DNA of 64,000 nt from Phocaeicola paurosaccharolyticus JCM 15092 (GCF_000613805.1 NZ_BAJR01000011.1:23955-87954); one strand, 5' to 3'. Counted from the stretch's first letter, positions 38,491 through 50,135 are shown. Made by a program: numbers and translations. Notes: generated from the sequence alone by a model not told the origin.

Positions 38491-39282
38491 ATGACTAAAG
38501 AAGTTAAAAAGGATCCTACCGAATTAACCGTAGAAGAAAAGTTAAGAGCTTTGTATCAATTGCAGACAATGCTTTCTGAAATTGATAAGATAAAGACTTT
38601 GCGTGGTGAACTTCCTCTAGAAGTTCAAGACCTTGAGGATGATGTAGCAGGATTGAGCACACGTATAGACAAATTGAAATCGGAGATGGACGAGCTGAAA
38701 AAGAGTATTTCAGCAAAGAAAATCGATATTGAAAAAGGTAAAGCTGCTGTAGAAAAATATAAATCTCAGCAAGATAACGTACGTAACAACCGTGAGTACG
38801 ATGTTTTGAGCAAAGAAATTGAGTTCCAGTCTTTGGAAATCGAACTTTGTGAGAAGAAGATTAAAGAGTTTACTGCTGAACTTAAAGATAAAGAAGAAGA
38901 AATAGGAAAAAGTAATGAAGCTCTTGACGAGAGACAGAAAGACCTTGAAGCTAAAAAATCAGAACTTGATGAAATCGTTTCTGAAACAAAGCAGGAGGAA
39001 GAGAAACTTCGTGAAAAGGCTAAGGTTCTTGAGACTAAGATTGAACCACGTCTTCTTCAGGCATTCAAACGTATACGTAAGAACTCAAGAAATGGTCTTG
39101 GTATAGTATATGTTCAGCGTGATGCTTGCGGTGGTTGCTTTAACAAGATTCCACCTCAGAAACAGCTTGATATCCGTATGCGTAAGAAAATTATTGTATG
39201 CGAATACTGCGGACGTATTATGGTTGACCCTGAGTTGGCAGGTGTTGTAGAAGAACAACATTTAAGCAGTATAAAGAAATAA
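38491..39282 (+). CDS. Coiled-coil zinc-ribbon protein (CT398/C4-type family)
   Basis: 263 residues. A long coiled coil (about residues 10-195, rich in K, E and L heptads) leads to a C-terminal zinc ribbon with CGGCFN and CEYCGR, four cysteines. The family is widespread and often follows NIF3 in bacterial genomes, a neighbourhood seen here. The function is unsettled. It is the last gene of the fetA-fetB-NIF3 operon, ahead of a hairpin terminator. Confidence 0.9.
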   Translation: MTKEVKKDPTELTVEEKLRALYQLQTMLSEIDKIKTLRGELPLEVQDLEDDVAGLSTRIDKLKSEMDELKKSISAKKIDIEKGKAAVEKYKSQQDNVRNNREYDVLSKEIEFQSLEIELCEKKIKEFTAELKDKEEEIGKSNEALDERQKDLEAKKSELDEIVSETKQEEEKLREKAKVLETKIEPRLLQAFKRIRKNSRNGLGIVYVQRDACGGCFNKIPPQKQLDIRMRKKIIVCEYCGRIMVDPELAGVVEEQHLSSIKK

Positions 39283-39300
39283 TATACAGATTATAAGTAG

Positions 39301-39345
39301 AAGTCCTTGTAATAGGTTGTTTTAGCCTGTTTCAAGGACTTTTCT
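39301..39345 (+). terminator. Terminator of the fetAB-NIF3-zinc ribbon operon
   Basis: AAGTCCTTG (39301-39309) pairs with CAAGGACTT (39333-39341), inner AGG/CCT pairing, T-rich tail. Confidence 0.7.
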
Positions 39346-39395
39346 TGTTTCATATGGAATTCCACAGATAGTTTAGAAATCTGCTGAAATAAGCC

Positions 39396-39612
39396 GGGAA
39401 TACCCATCACCTACTGTAGTATATCGTATGGCGAAATAGCTATCACTTACTATAGCATATCTTATGTCAGGAATCGCTATTATTTACTTATAGAATATCG
39501 TATAGCAGAAATAGGCATTATAACATATGGCATAGCAGGAATCACCATAATTTACTTATAGCATATTGTATGTCAGGAATCGCCGTCACTTACTATAGCA
39601 TATCGTATGATG
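39396..39612. repeat. Degenerate ~37-bp tandem repeat running into a gene 3' end
   Basis: Six imperfect units begin near 39396, 39432, 39470, 39508, 39538 and 39576. Most are 36-38 bases; the fourth is 30. The shared core is GGAATCGC..TCACTTACTATAGCATATCGTATG in fragments, with point changes in each unit. The last unit contains the stop codon of the minus-strand HsdR-N gene (39593-39595) and its last codons. There are no unique spacers, so it is not a CRISPR. Confidence 0.8.
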
Positions 39613-40042
39613 GGATATCTTTCAAAAAAGTGTAAGAATTGTTGGTGTAGTCTATTTTACAGCAATAGTGGTTCATGCCATTGCTGATAATAAGGTACTC
39701 TACCTTAAGAACCATGTTGTAACGTGTAATTTGATCGAATACAGCTTGTGTTATCTCTATGTGCGGTGCTTTGTACTCAACAATAAGTTTTGCGCTCATA
39801 TCTCGAGAATATAGTACAGTGTCGCACCTCTTTATTGTATTATTCAGTGATATCTTCACCTCATTGGCTAATAATCCCTTTGGGAATCCTTTAAAATTAA
39901 TAAGGTATTGGACAAAATTCTGTCTTACCCATTCTTCAGGAGTGAGGGCGATATATTTTTTTCTTAATATATCGAAAATAAATCTTTTACCCTCTTTTAT
40001 AGAGATTTTTGGTTCGTATGATGGTAAGTTTAATGATAACAT
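39593..40042 (-). CDS. Stand-alone HsdR N-terminal-like nuclease domain protein
   Basis: A 149-residue protein resembling only the N-terminal PD-(D/E)xK nuclease domain of type I restriction subunit R. The catalytic acids are visible as CDTVLYSR (Asp) and LIVEYKAP (Glu-x-Lys), followed by TQAVFDQITRYN, the usual QxxxY motif. No helicase, HsdM or HsdS gene is nearby, so it is not a working type I system. Similar stand-alone proteins are common in Bacteroidetes, and their role is unknown. Its start lies ten bases from the divergent AMP nucleosidase frame. Confidence 0.85.
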   Translation of the reverse strand: MLSLNLPSYEPKISIKEGKRFIFDILRKKYIALTPEEWVRQNFVQYLINFKGFPKGLLANEVKISLNNTIKRCDTVLYSRDMSAKLIVEYKAPHIEITQAVFDQITRYNMVLKVEYLIISNGMNHYCCKIDYTNNSYTFLKDIPSYDML

Positions 40043-40046
40043 TTAG

Positions 40047-40054
40047 TAATTTTG
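40047..40054 (+). promoter_or_regulatory. Possible -7 box (TAATTTTG) for AMP nucleosidase
   Basis: Matches TAnnTTTG and lies 46 bases before the chosen start at 40100. No -33 TTG is seen. Confidence 0.4.
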
Positions 40055-40099
40055 CATATATACATTTCGGCAAGTACCGATACAAAAATACAAAAGATA

Positions 40100-40876
40100 A
40101 TGAAAACAAAGGAAGAAATTGTAGCAAACTGGCTACCTCGTTATACAAAAAGGCAGTTGGATGAATTTGGTGAGTATATTCTTCTGACCAATTTCAATAA
40201 TTATGTTGATATTTTTGCTCAGAAGTTCGGAGTGCCAGTTTTAGGTCGTGATGCAAATATGTCTTCGGCTTCTGCTGAGGGTATAACAATAATAAACTTC
40301 GGCATGGGTAGTCCTAATGCTGCTATTATTATGGACCTTCTTGGTGCGATAAGTCCTAAAGCTTGTCTGTTCCTTGGTAAATGTGGTGGTATAGACAAGA
40401 AAAATAAGCTTGGTGACCTAATATTGCCAATAGCTGCTATACGCGGCGAGGGAACATCAAATGACTACTATCCTCCAGAAGTTCCGGCTTTGCCTGCATT
40501 TATGCTTCAGAGAGCTGTTTCATCAGCTATTCGTGACCATGCAAGAGATTACTGGACCGGTACTGTTTACACAACCAACCGTCGTATTTGGGAGCATGAT
40601 GATGTGTTTAAAGATTATCTTATAAGGACTCGCGCTATGTGTGTCGATATGGAGACTGCTACACTATTTACAACGGGCTTTTATAACCATATTCCAACAG
40701 GTGCCTTGCTTCTTGTTTCTGATCAGCCAATGATACCTGAAGGAGTGAAAACTGACAAGAGTGATTCTTCCGTTACAAAGCAATTTGTAGACGAACATGT
40801 TGAGATTGGAATAGCTGCTTTGAAGATGATAATTGATGAGAAGAAGACTGTTAAACACTTGAAATTTGACTGGTAA
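40100..40876 (+). CDS. amn: AMP nucleosidase
   Basis: A 258-residue phosphorylase-superfamily enzyme that splits AMP to adenine and ribose 5-phosphate. The start at 40100 (MKTKEEIVANWLPRYTKR) is chosen because the upstream extension to 40052 contains the promoter box. Landmarks: FGMGSPNAAIIMDLL, FLGKCGG, GEGTSNDYYPPEVPALP and CVDMETATLF near the C-terminal third. It is the short Bacteroidetes form that lacks the N-terminal domain of E. coli Amn. holA begins 11 bases after its stop. Confidence 0.93.
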   Translation: MKTKEEIVANWLPRYTKRQLDEFGEYILLTNFNNYVDIFAQKFGVPVLGRDANMSSASAEGITIINFGMGSPNAAIIMDLLGAISPKACLFLGKCGGIDKKNKLGDLILPIAAIRGEGTSNDYYPPEVPALPAFMLQRAVSSAIRDHARDYWTGTVYTTNRRIWEHDDVFKDYLIRTRAMCVDMETATLFTTGFYNHIPTGALLLVSDQPMIPEGVKTDKSDSSVTKQFVDEHVEIGIAALKMIIDEKKTVKHLKFDW

Positions 40877-40887
40877 TTTTACTATAA

Positions 40888-41904
40888 ATGGCAAACGAAA
40901 TAACATACGAAGATATCATTAAAGGAGTGAGAAATCACGACTATAAACCGGTCTATTTTTTAATGGGAGAGGAGTCTTATTATATTGATAAGATAGCCGA
41001 CTTTATAGGCGACACTGTGTTAAAAAAAAATGAAAAGGAATTTAATCAGATTATAGCTTATGGTAATGATGTAGACATAGCAACTATTATAAGTACAGCC
41101 AAGAGATATCCCATGATGTCGGACTATCAGGTTGTAATAATAAAAGAATTTCAAAATGTCAATAATATTGATGAACTATCATTTTATCTCCAAAATCCAC
41201 AGCCTACAACAATACTTGTATTATGCTATAAAAATGGAGTAATTGATAAAAGAAAAAAGTTGACAGCTGACATTCAGAAAGTGGGCATCCTATTTGATTC
41301 GAAGAAGATGAAAGATGCCCAGATTCCTATGTTTGTTTCCTCATATTTAAAGAGAAAATCCATAGATATTGAGCCAAAAGCTGCTGAACTTATGGCTGAA
41401 TTTGTTGGATCCGACCTTAGTAGATTGTCGAGCGAATTGGAAAAGCTTATTATATCTTTGTCAAAAAATGAGAAAAGAATTACATGCGACCATATTGAGA
41501 GAAATATTGGAATAAGCAAAGATTACAATAATATAGAGCTTAGAAATGCATTAATATATAAAGATGTTCTTAAGGCTAACAAAATAGTAAAATATTTTAA
41601 CGACAATTCAAAGACAAATCCTATACAGTTAACTCTCTCTATGCTCTTTAATTTCTATTCAAACTTAATGCTTGCTTACTATGCACCGGTTAAGAATGAG
41701 CAGGGTATTGCCCAACAGCTAGGATTAAAGTTTGCTTGGCAAGCTAAAGATTACCTATCAGCAATGAATAAATATACCGGTGTTAAGGTGATGAATATTA
41801 TTAGTGATATCAGATGTTGTGATGCAAGCTCTAAAGGAATAGGGGGAAATTCAATTTCAAATGGAGATCTTTTGAAAGAACTTGTTTTTAAAATTCTTCA
41901 TTGA
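40888..41904 (+). CDS. holA: DNA polymerase III subunit delta
   Basis: A 338-residue clamp-loader subunit. It opens with YEDIIKGVRNHDYKPVYFLMGEE, the usual start of Bacteroidetes HolA, followed by an AAA+-like fold without a working Walker A. A middle domain has LSSELEKLIISL, and the collar domain (about 210-338) ends KELVFKILH. It opens the beta clamp for loading on primed DNA. It probably shares a transcript with AMP nucleosidase, which lies 11 bases upstream. Confidence 0.93.
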   Translation: MANEITYEDIIKGVRNHDYKPVYFLMGEESYYIDKIADFIGDTVLKKNEKEFNQIIAYGNDVDIATIISTAKRYPMMSDYQVVIIKEFQNVNNIDELSFYLQNPQPTTILVLCYKNGVIDKRKKLTADIQKVGILFDSKKMKDAQIPMFVSSYLKRKSIDIEPKAAELMAEFVGSDLSRLSSELEKLIISLSKNEKRITCDHIERNIGISKDYNNIELRNALIYKDVLKANKIVKYFNDNSKTNPIQLTLSMLFNFYSNLMLAYYAPVKNEQGIAQQLGLKFAWQAKDYLSAMNKYTGVKVMNIISDIRCCDASSKGIGGNSISNGDLLKELVFKILH

Positions 41905-41935
41905 TAGATTCTATTAACTGATCAATAAATTTGCG

Positions 41936-41973
41936 ATCCGGAAGTTCAAAATATGAATTTTCCGGATTTTTTT
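41936..41973 (+). terminator. Terminator of holA
   Basis: ATCCGGAA at 41936-41943 pairs with TTCCGGAT at 41960-41967, with an inner imperfect stem, followed by a T run to 41973. Confidence 0.8.
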
Positions 41974-42824
41974 ATTGATTTATTTTTCTGCATTCATTTT
42001 ACATTTATAGAATATTGGTTTAATAGCCATAATATCAGCGATTTATCTTGTTTTTTGCCTTTTGAGAATCGTTTATTTTTTATTTTCCGCATAATCGTGC
42101 GTAAATTTCGCACTCTATAGCTCTTTTTAATTTCCAGATTCTCATTTTTTTGAAAGAAAAACTGAATTCTTTTCTCAGCTCCTTAACTTCGATGATTAAT
42201 TGCAATGTTCGCTCTTGCACTATTATTTTTTTCTCGTGCGGCCAATTTTATAATTAGCATCCACCTTTTTATGAAACGGAGTAGACCTGGTTAATTTTCA
42301 TTCGGAGAAAAAAATGCAATGAGTCATTGCTCTAAAAATTGCACACTCATCTTTTTGTTGATTACAAAAATATACAATTGGAATAAATTAATGTTTGCGT
42401 TTGTAAAATAACATTTGTAATTATAAAACATATTGTTTAAAGTTGTATATTTTTATATTATTATATCAAATATTACTTATGTAATAATACTGACTTACAA
42501 CAGTACAATGTAAGGTTATAATTGTCAATGGATAAATATGAAGTATATATTCATATGATAAGTTATTAAAAGTCAGCTATTTATATCTATTTTGGTAAAG
42601 ATTAAGATAAATAATTAAGCATAAATCCAGAGTTTACAATCTTAATACTTACTAAAACTTATATTTTGATCTTGTAAGTAATTGAAAACTAGGATAATGA
42701 GCCTTTGTATTAGAGCGTTGCTTTATATTGTTATTACAATTATAACATTAATATAACATTGTACTCATTTCTAAATGTCAATATAAAGTTACAAATGTGT
42801 TTATTACAAAACTAATATGTAAAT
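41974..42824. other. Long AT-rich region without a recognisable gene
   Basis: About 850 bases between the holA terminator and the XRE regulator promoter. No ORF with family resemblance is seen on either strand. A minus-strand run of about 45 codons (about 42091-42230) has no good start. A GTGCG/CGCAC hairpin lies near 42094-42110. Base composition becomes very AT-rich from about 42360. It could hold a small RNA or be decayed DNA; nothing specific can be claimed. Confidence 0.4.
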
Positions 42825-42855
42825 TTGCATTTCTAATTTATTATTTTTACTTTTG
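42825..42855 (+). promoter_or_regulatory. Bacteroidetes-type promoter of the XRE regulator
   Basis: TTG at 42825-42827, 20-base spacer, TACTTTTG at 42848-42855, 31 bases before the start at 42887. Its position rules out the longer frame from 42797. Confidence 0.75.
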
Positions 42856-42886
42856 TGTACTATGTACTACAAATAACTTTTGTAAA

Positions 42887-43342
42887 ATGAAGGAAAGAAT
42901 TGCACAGATAATGCAAAATGAGAATATGACTGCTATTCAGTTTGCAAAAAAGATTGGTATAAACCCATCTTCTCTTTCTCATATACTCAGTGGAAGGAAT
43001 AATACTAGTCTTGATATTATAATGAAGATCCACAAGAGCTGTAGCTATATTAATCTAAACTGGTTACTTTATGGAGAGGGAGCAATGAAAGATGCAAATT
43101 CGTCGGAATCTCCTTCTTTGACCCTTGATTTTGCAGATGATACTTTAGAATTTGCGCCCAATGATCGGGTGATTTCTGAAAATCGCAAGGAAAATGGGGG
43201 TAATAGTAGTGAAAACCAGGTTAAAGAGATTGTAAGACAGGAAATTAAGTACATAGAAAAGCCATCAAGGAAAATTACTGAAATAAGAATTTTCTTTGAT
43301 AATGGCACATATGAGACCTTCAGGCCTTCTAGTGAATCGTAA
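42887..43342 (+). CDS. XRE family helix-turn-helix regulator
   Basis: 151 residues. The start at 42887 (MKERIAQIMQNENMTAIQFA) is chosen because the upstream frame contains the promoter. The HTH (about residues 8-62) has the recognition helix NPSSLSHILSGRNNTS, and NLNWLLYGEGAM after it resembles phage and transposon-repressor-type regulators. The C-terminal half is charged and likely disordered, ending in a short strand. The target is unknown. It stands alone between a long empty region and the pyrK-pyrD operon; no divergent partner is seen. Confidence 0.88.
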   Translation: MKERIAQIMQNENMTAIQFAKKIGINPSSLSHILSGRNNTSLDIIMKIHKSCSYINLNWLLYGEGAMKDANSSESPSLTLDFADDTLEFAPNDRVISENRKENGGNSSENQVKEIVRQEIKYIEKPSRKITEIRIFFDNGTYETFRPSSES

Positions 43343-43370
43343 TATCTAAAATATAGCAATATAACTTACT

Positions 43371-43418
43371 AATTGGGTAAATTCATTTATCTTTGCACAA
43401 GAATGAATTTACCCAATT
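43371..43418 (+). promoter_or_regulatory. pyrK promoter box inside a 17-bp perfect inverted repeat
   Basis: Arms 43371-43387 and 43402-43418 are exact reverse complements. The 14-base loop holds TATCTTTG (43388-43395), a -7 match. The predicted transcript start falls at about the first base of the right arm, so the dyad would act mainly as DNA, for example as an operator. The pyrK start at 43426 lies eight bases beyond. Confidence 0.65.
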
Positions 43419-43425
43419 ATATTTC

Positions 43426-44199
43426 ATGAAAAAACATATCTTAGACCTCGTTGTCACGCAAAATGATAGATTGCATGACAATTACGTACTCATCAAGATG
43501 ACTCATTCAGACAAGTTACCTGACATGCTTCCAGGACAATTTGCTGAGATTAGAGTCGATAACTCAACTACAACCTTTCTTAGACGTCCTATCTCAATTA
43601 ATTATGTAGATATAGAGGCTAATGAAGTCTGGTTTCTCGTTCAGGTCATAGGTGACGGCACCAGAATGATGTCAACCTTAAAGAAAGGAGACGTCGTTAA
43701 TGTAGTTCTTCCTCTTGGAAATGGATTCAATTACGAAGATGAAATAGCTGAGCCTCTGCTTGTCGGGGGTGGTGTTGGTACAGCCCCTATGTTGATGCTA
43801 GGAGCTGAATTAAATAAAAGAGGTATCCGTCCTACTTTCCTTCTCGGTGCTAGGTCGTCTAAAGACCTTCTGCAACTAGATTTGTTTAGAGAGTTAGGAG
43901 ACCTATATGTAACAACTGAAGATGGTACTATGGGTGAAAAAGGGTATGTTACGCAGCATTCTATACTAAACGATAAAATATTTGATAAGATATTCTGCTG
44001 TGGTCCAAAGCCTATGATGGTAGCAGTGGCCAAATATGCCAAGAGTAAAGAGATTTCTTGTGAGGTATCTCTTGAAAATATGATGGCTTGTGGCGTTGGT
44101 GCTTGTCTTTGTTGTGTTGAGAATACGAAAGAGGGTCATCTATGTGTTTGTACAGAAGGACCGGTATTTAATATAGATAGATTATTATGGCAGATTTAA
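43426..44199 (+). CDS. pyrK: Dihydroorotate dehydrogenase electron-transfer subunit
   Basis: A 257-residue flavoprotein. The start at 43426 ([15 protein letters not shown]) is chosen because the 43393 start would lie within the promoter dyad. FAD-binding RRPISI near residue 52, an NAD-binding region with [13 protein letters not shown], then the 2Fe-2S cluster cysteines in [19 protein letters not shown] and the later C near CTEGPVF. It passes electrons from PyrD to NAD+. It overlaps pyrD by 13 bases. Confidence 0.95.
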   Translation: MKKHILDLVVTQNDRLHDNYVLIKMTHSDKLPDMLPGQFAEIRVDNSTTTFLRRPISINYVDIEANEVWFLVQVIGDGTRMMSTLKKGDVVNVVLPLGNGFNYEDEIAEPLLVGGGVGTAPMLMLGAELNKRGIRPTFLLGARSSKDLLQLDLFRELGDLYVTTEDGTMGEKGYVTQHSILNDKIFDKIFCCGPKPMMVAVAKYAKSKEISCEVSLENMMACGVGACLCCVENTKEGHLCVCTEGPVFNIDRLLWQI

Positions 44200-45098
44200 G
44201 AACAGATATATGTGGGTTACATATGTGTAATCCTGTTATGACAGCCTCTGGTACATTTGGATATGGTACTGAATTTCAAGATTTTGTGGACTTGGAGGAG
44301 ATAGGCGGTATAATTGTGAAAGGTACTACTTTAGCTCATCGTGAAGGTAATCCTTATCCTAGGATGGCTGAGACTCCTATGGGAATGCTAAATGCCGTAG
44401 GATTGCAGAATAAAGGTGTACACTACTTTGTAGATCATATATACCCAACCATCAAGGATATCAATACAAATATGATTGTAAACGTTTCTGGATCCGCTGT
44501 AGAGGATTATGTGGAAACTGCCGCTATTATTAATGACCTTGATAAAATACCTGCTATAGAACTTAATATATCATGTCCAAATGTAAAGAAGGGAGGAATG
44601 TCCTTTGGCGTTAATCCTAGGGCTACAGACGAGGTTGTTTCGGCCGTTAGGAATGTATATAAGAAGACATTGATTGTAAAGCTTTCTCCAAATGTAACAG
44701 ATATCACAGAGATTGCGAAAGCAGCTGAGGGAGCTGGCGCTGACAGTGTTTCTCTGATAAATACATTGCTTGGAATGGCTATCGATGCAGAGAAGATGCG
44801 TCCTATCCTCTCTACTGTTACTGGTGGTATGAGTGGGGCTGCTGTTAAGCCAATAGCTTTAAGAATGGTATGGCAGGTCTCAAAAGCTGTTAACATACCT
44901 GTGATAGGTTTAGGCGGAATAATGAATTGGAAAGATGCCGTGGAGTTTATACTTGCCGGTGCTTCAGCTATACAGATAGGTACTGCTAATTTCATAGATC
45001 CTGCTATCACAGTTAAGGTGGCTCAAGGTATAAATGATTATCTTGAACGTCATTCTATTTCTTCTGTAAAAGATTTGGTCGGTAGATTAGAAGTCTAA
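44187..45098 (+). CDS. pyrD: Dihydroorotate dehydrogenase (class 1B)
   Basis: A 303-residue FMN enzyme that oxidises dihydroorotate to orotate. Landmarks: [19 protein letters not shown], the catalytic cysteine in [12 protein letters not shown], and the FMN phosphate site [20 protein letters not shown]. Class 1B requires the PyrK partner, encoded directly upstream with overlap. A terminator follows. Confidence 0.97.
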   Translation: MADLRTDICGLHMCNPVMTASGTFGYGTEFQDFVDLEEIGGIIVKGTTLAHREGNPYPRMAETPMGMLNAVGLQNKGVHYFVDHIYPTIKDINTNMIVNVSGSAVEDYVETAAIINDLDKIPAIELNISCPNVKKGGMSFGVNPRATDEVVSAVRNVYKKTLIVKLSPNVTDITEIAKAAEGAGADSVSLINTLLGMAIDAEKMRPILSTVTGGMSGAAVKPIALRMVWQVSKAVNIPVIGLGGIMNWKDAVEFILAGASAIQIGTANFIDPAITVKVAQGINDYLERHSISSVKDLVGRLEV

Positions 45099-45120
45099 AA
45101 ATATTACCAAATATTTATTC

Positions 45121-45173
45121 ACTCCTATTAATTGATAATTGCATAATTATTATTAATTAATAGGAGTATTTTT
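45121..45173 (+). terminator. Terminator of pyrK-pyrD
   Basis: 13-bp perfect stem (45121-45133 with 45155-45167), 21-base loop, T run after it. Confidence 0.75.
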
Positions 45174-45367
45174 ATGCTTTTTATTCTGGATTAAAGTGCA
45201 ACTTTAGTTGCAAATGAAACTATATTTAATCTCGAATAAGAATGGGGTAGGGTGATTTTTCGATGAAAAGGGGAAAAATTGTGAGAAAAGGAGTGAGATT
45301 ACTGCGAAAAAATATTACAACAGACGATTTCTAAAGATTAGCAAAGATTTGTTTCCGGGTTGCCAAA
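45174..45367. other. Intergenic region between convergent terminators
   Basis: About 190 bases, no ORF or repeat recognised. It separates the pyrD and trmD terminators. Confidence 0.4.
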
Positions 45368-45404
45368 TAAAAAAACTTAGTCTTTACTGGTTAGACTAAG
45401 TTTT
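45368..45404 (-). terminator. Terminator of trmD
   Basis: 12-bp stem AAAACTTAGTCT (45372-45383) with AGACTAAGTTTT (45393-45404). The A run on the left is the minus-strand T tail. Confidence 0.85.
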
Positions 45405-45456
45405 GTATGTTATATTAGAATAATACTAAAATAAACAATTTTTATGTTTATAAATT

Positions 45457-48230
<2,774 letters not shown>

Positions 48231-48292
48231 TGTAATGTATGCTTATTTAGTAAATATTATGTCATTTATTTAGTGAAAATAGAAAATATTTG

Positions 48293-48300
48293 TACTTTTG
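48293..48300 (+). promoter_or_regulatory. Possible -7 box (TACTTTTG) for dapA
   Basis: Matches TAnnTTTG, 33 bases before the start at 48333. No -33 TTG found. Confidence 0.4.
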
Positions 48301-48332
48301 TTAGCAATTATACGAGAAGTTATAAATTATTT

Positions 48333-49226
48333 ATGATACAGACAAAATTAAAAGGAATGGGAGTGGCTTTGATTACTCCTTTTAAGGAAGATGATAGCGT
48401 AGACTATGACTCACTTGTTCGTTTGGTCGATTTTCAGATTCAGAACGGAACTGATTTCTTATGTGTTCTTGGCACCACTGCCGAGACTCCAACTCTTACA
48501 AAAGAGGAGAAAGATAAGATAAAACAGGTGGTTATCGAAAGGGTTAACGGTCGTATTCCTATACTTTTAGGCATAGGTAGCAATTGTACACGCACTGTTG
48601 TGGAGACATTGAAGAATGATGATTTCACAGGCGTTGATGCTGTTCTGGTTACTGTACCATATTATAATAAGCCTTCACAAGAGGGAATCTATCAGCATTA
48701 TAAGGCTATAGCGGAGGCAACAGAGCTACCTATAGTACTTTACAATGTTCCTGGACGTACCGGAGTGAATATGACTGCAGAGACTACTCTTCGTCTTGCC
48801 AGAGACTTTAAGAATATTGTAGCTGTTAAGGAGGCGTCGGGTAATATTACTCAGATGGATGATATCATTAAGAATAAACCTGCAAATTTTAATGTTATTT
48901 CAGGAGATGACGGAATTACATTCCCTCTTATTACACTGGGAGCTGTAGGTGTAATCTCTGTAATCGGGAATGCATTCCCTAGGGAGTTTAGTCGTATGAC
49001 TCGTCTTGCTATTCAGGGGGATTATTCTAATGCACTTACGATTCATCATAAATTTACAGAGCTCTTCTCTCTTCTTTTCGTAGACGGTAATCCTGCAGGT
49101 GTGAAAGCTATGCTTAACGTTATGGGATTGATAGAGAATAAACTTCGTTTGCCGCTTGTTCCTACACGTATCACTACTTTTGAGAAGATGCGCGCTATTC
49201 TTGCTGAATTGAATATTAAATGCTGA
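48333..49226 (+). CDS. dapA: 4-hydroxy-tetrahydrodipicolinate synthase
   Basis: A 297-residue TIM-barrel lyase that condenses pyruvate with aspartate semialdehyde for lysine and diaminopimelate. The start at 48333 (MIQTKLKGMGVALITPF) is the family start. Landmarks: LGTTAETPTL, the tyrosine in LYNVPGRTGVN, the Schiff-base lysine in VAVKEASGNI and GDDGITF. Monocistronic, with a terminator 29 bases on. Confidence 0.96.
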   Translation: MIQTKLKGMGVALITPFKEDDSVDYDSLVRLVDFQIQNGTDFLCVLGTTAETPTLTKEEKDKIKQVVIERVNGRIPILLGIGSNCTRTVVETLKNDDFTGVDAVLVTVPYYNKPSQEGIYQHYKAIAEATELPIVLYNVPGRTGVNMTAETTLRLARDFKNIVAVKEASGNITQMDDIIKNKPANFNVISGDDGITFPLITLGAVGVISVIGNAFPREFSRMTRLAIQGDYSNALTIHHKFTELFSLLFVDGNPAGVKAMLNVMGLIENKLRLPLVPTRITTFEKMRAILAELNIKC

Positions 49227-49254
49227 TATAGCTCAAAATATAACTTATATTGGG

Positions 49255-49289
49255 AGTCTCACATTATAGAGTAATGTGGGACTTTTTTA
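49255..49289 (+). terminator. Terminator of dapA
   Basis: AGTCTCACATTA (49255-49266) pairs with TAATGTGGGACT (49272-49283), one G-T pair, then T run. Confidence 0.85.
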
Positions 49290-50135
49290 TTTTTTTAGGA
49301 TTTTTGTTGTTTTATGGCAAATAGAGTATTGCAACTGACTACATCAATAAGGATGAAAACAACTTAAAAATATCTGTTGAGCCCTTTTTACTTACCAAGT
49401 AAAGGTTGAGATTAATTGAAAGGAAACCAATACAGCAAGAAATATTTGTTTGGTTAGTAGGTGGAATAGTCAGAAATTATATTATCAATTTTGTTGTGCT
49501 GAACTTCAGTTTTATTATCCTAAGGTTTAGGATAATAAAACTAAGCCTTAGGATAATAATCCCAAAGCATAGAAAAATGTATTTCTCAACTTTTTACGTT
49601 GTTTCTTTTTTATAACTACAGGCTTTTGGAATTGATCCAATATAAAAGGTAAATGTAAATAAAGCACATAGAATAGCGAGTATTCCCATGAGTATTCTTT
49701 TTCATTTTTATTTTGTTTTCTACTATTAACAATCAAAACACTAAAAATATTGTTTAATAACAAAAATCTGTAATCGTGCAAAATGAATCAATGCAGAATA
49801 AATATGCAAAAAAAATGAACTGAATGAGTATTGCTGGTTTTCTTTTGTGTCTTGATTTTGGCCTTTGAAGATGGTGATGCTTTTAACTATTCAGTGATCA
49901 AACTATCTTGTGTTATGTTAGTATTACACATATATCATATTTTTGCGCAATACGGAATTAACAAATTTCGTATAATGCAACCTCTATGTGGCAAAATCAA
50001 AGCTCTTTATATCTAATTTGGATAAAAATGATTTTGAACTGTGTTTTATGATGTTTTTATGTTAGCTTTTTCCTAATTTTGCAGAACAAAACAGATTACA
50101 ATAGGTATTATAAAAAGCATAAAAAGCATGTAGAT
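49290..50135. other. Long intergenic region with palindromic words, no clear gene
   Basis: About 850 bases between dapA and the NDH-2-like gene. The small open frames here (49406-49615 plus, 49548-49781 minus) show no family resemblance and are AT-rich. The structured part is 49510-49560, with the palindrome listed separately and a further CTAAGCCTTAG. A TAATTTTG box at 50074-50081 may be the promoter of the dehydrogenase. This region may be decayed or transferred DNA. Confidence 0.45.
49510..49540. repeat. Large palindrome with the 19-base word, copy 2
   Basis: Arms TTTTATTATCCTAA (49510-49523) and its complement (49527-49540) flank GGT. The inner 19 bases (49516-49534) are the exact reverse complement of 267-285. 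A related half, CTAAGCCTTAGGATAATAAT, follows at 49541-49560. Confidence 0.65.

Noticed and set aside
39396..39612. CRISPR array
   Set aside because: Units are contiguous and diverged, with no unique spacers and no cas genes.
39593..40042. Type I restriction-modification system
   Set aside because: Only the N-terminal nuclease-like domain exists; no HsdM, HsdS or helicase part.
43371..43418. Classic invertible promoter of the Bacteroides capsule type
   Set aside because: The arms are only 14 bases apart, much closer than known invertible segments, and no invertase gene is nearby.
44507..45010. 167-codon frame antisense to pyrD
   Set aside because: Shadow of a well-identified gene; low-complexity translation.
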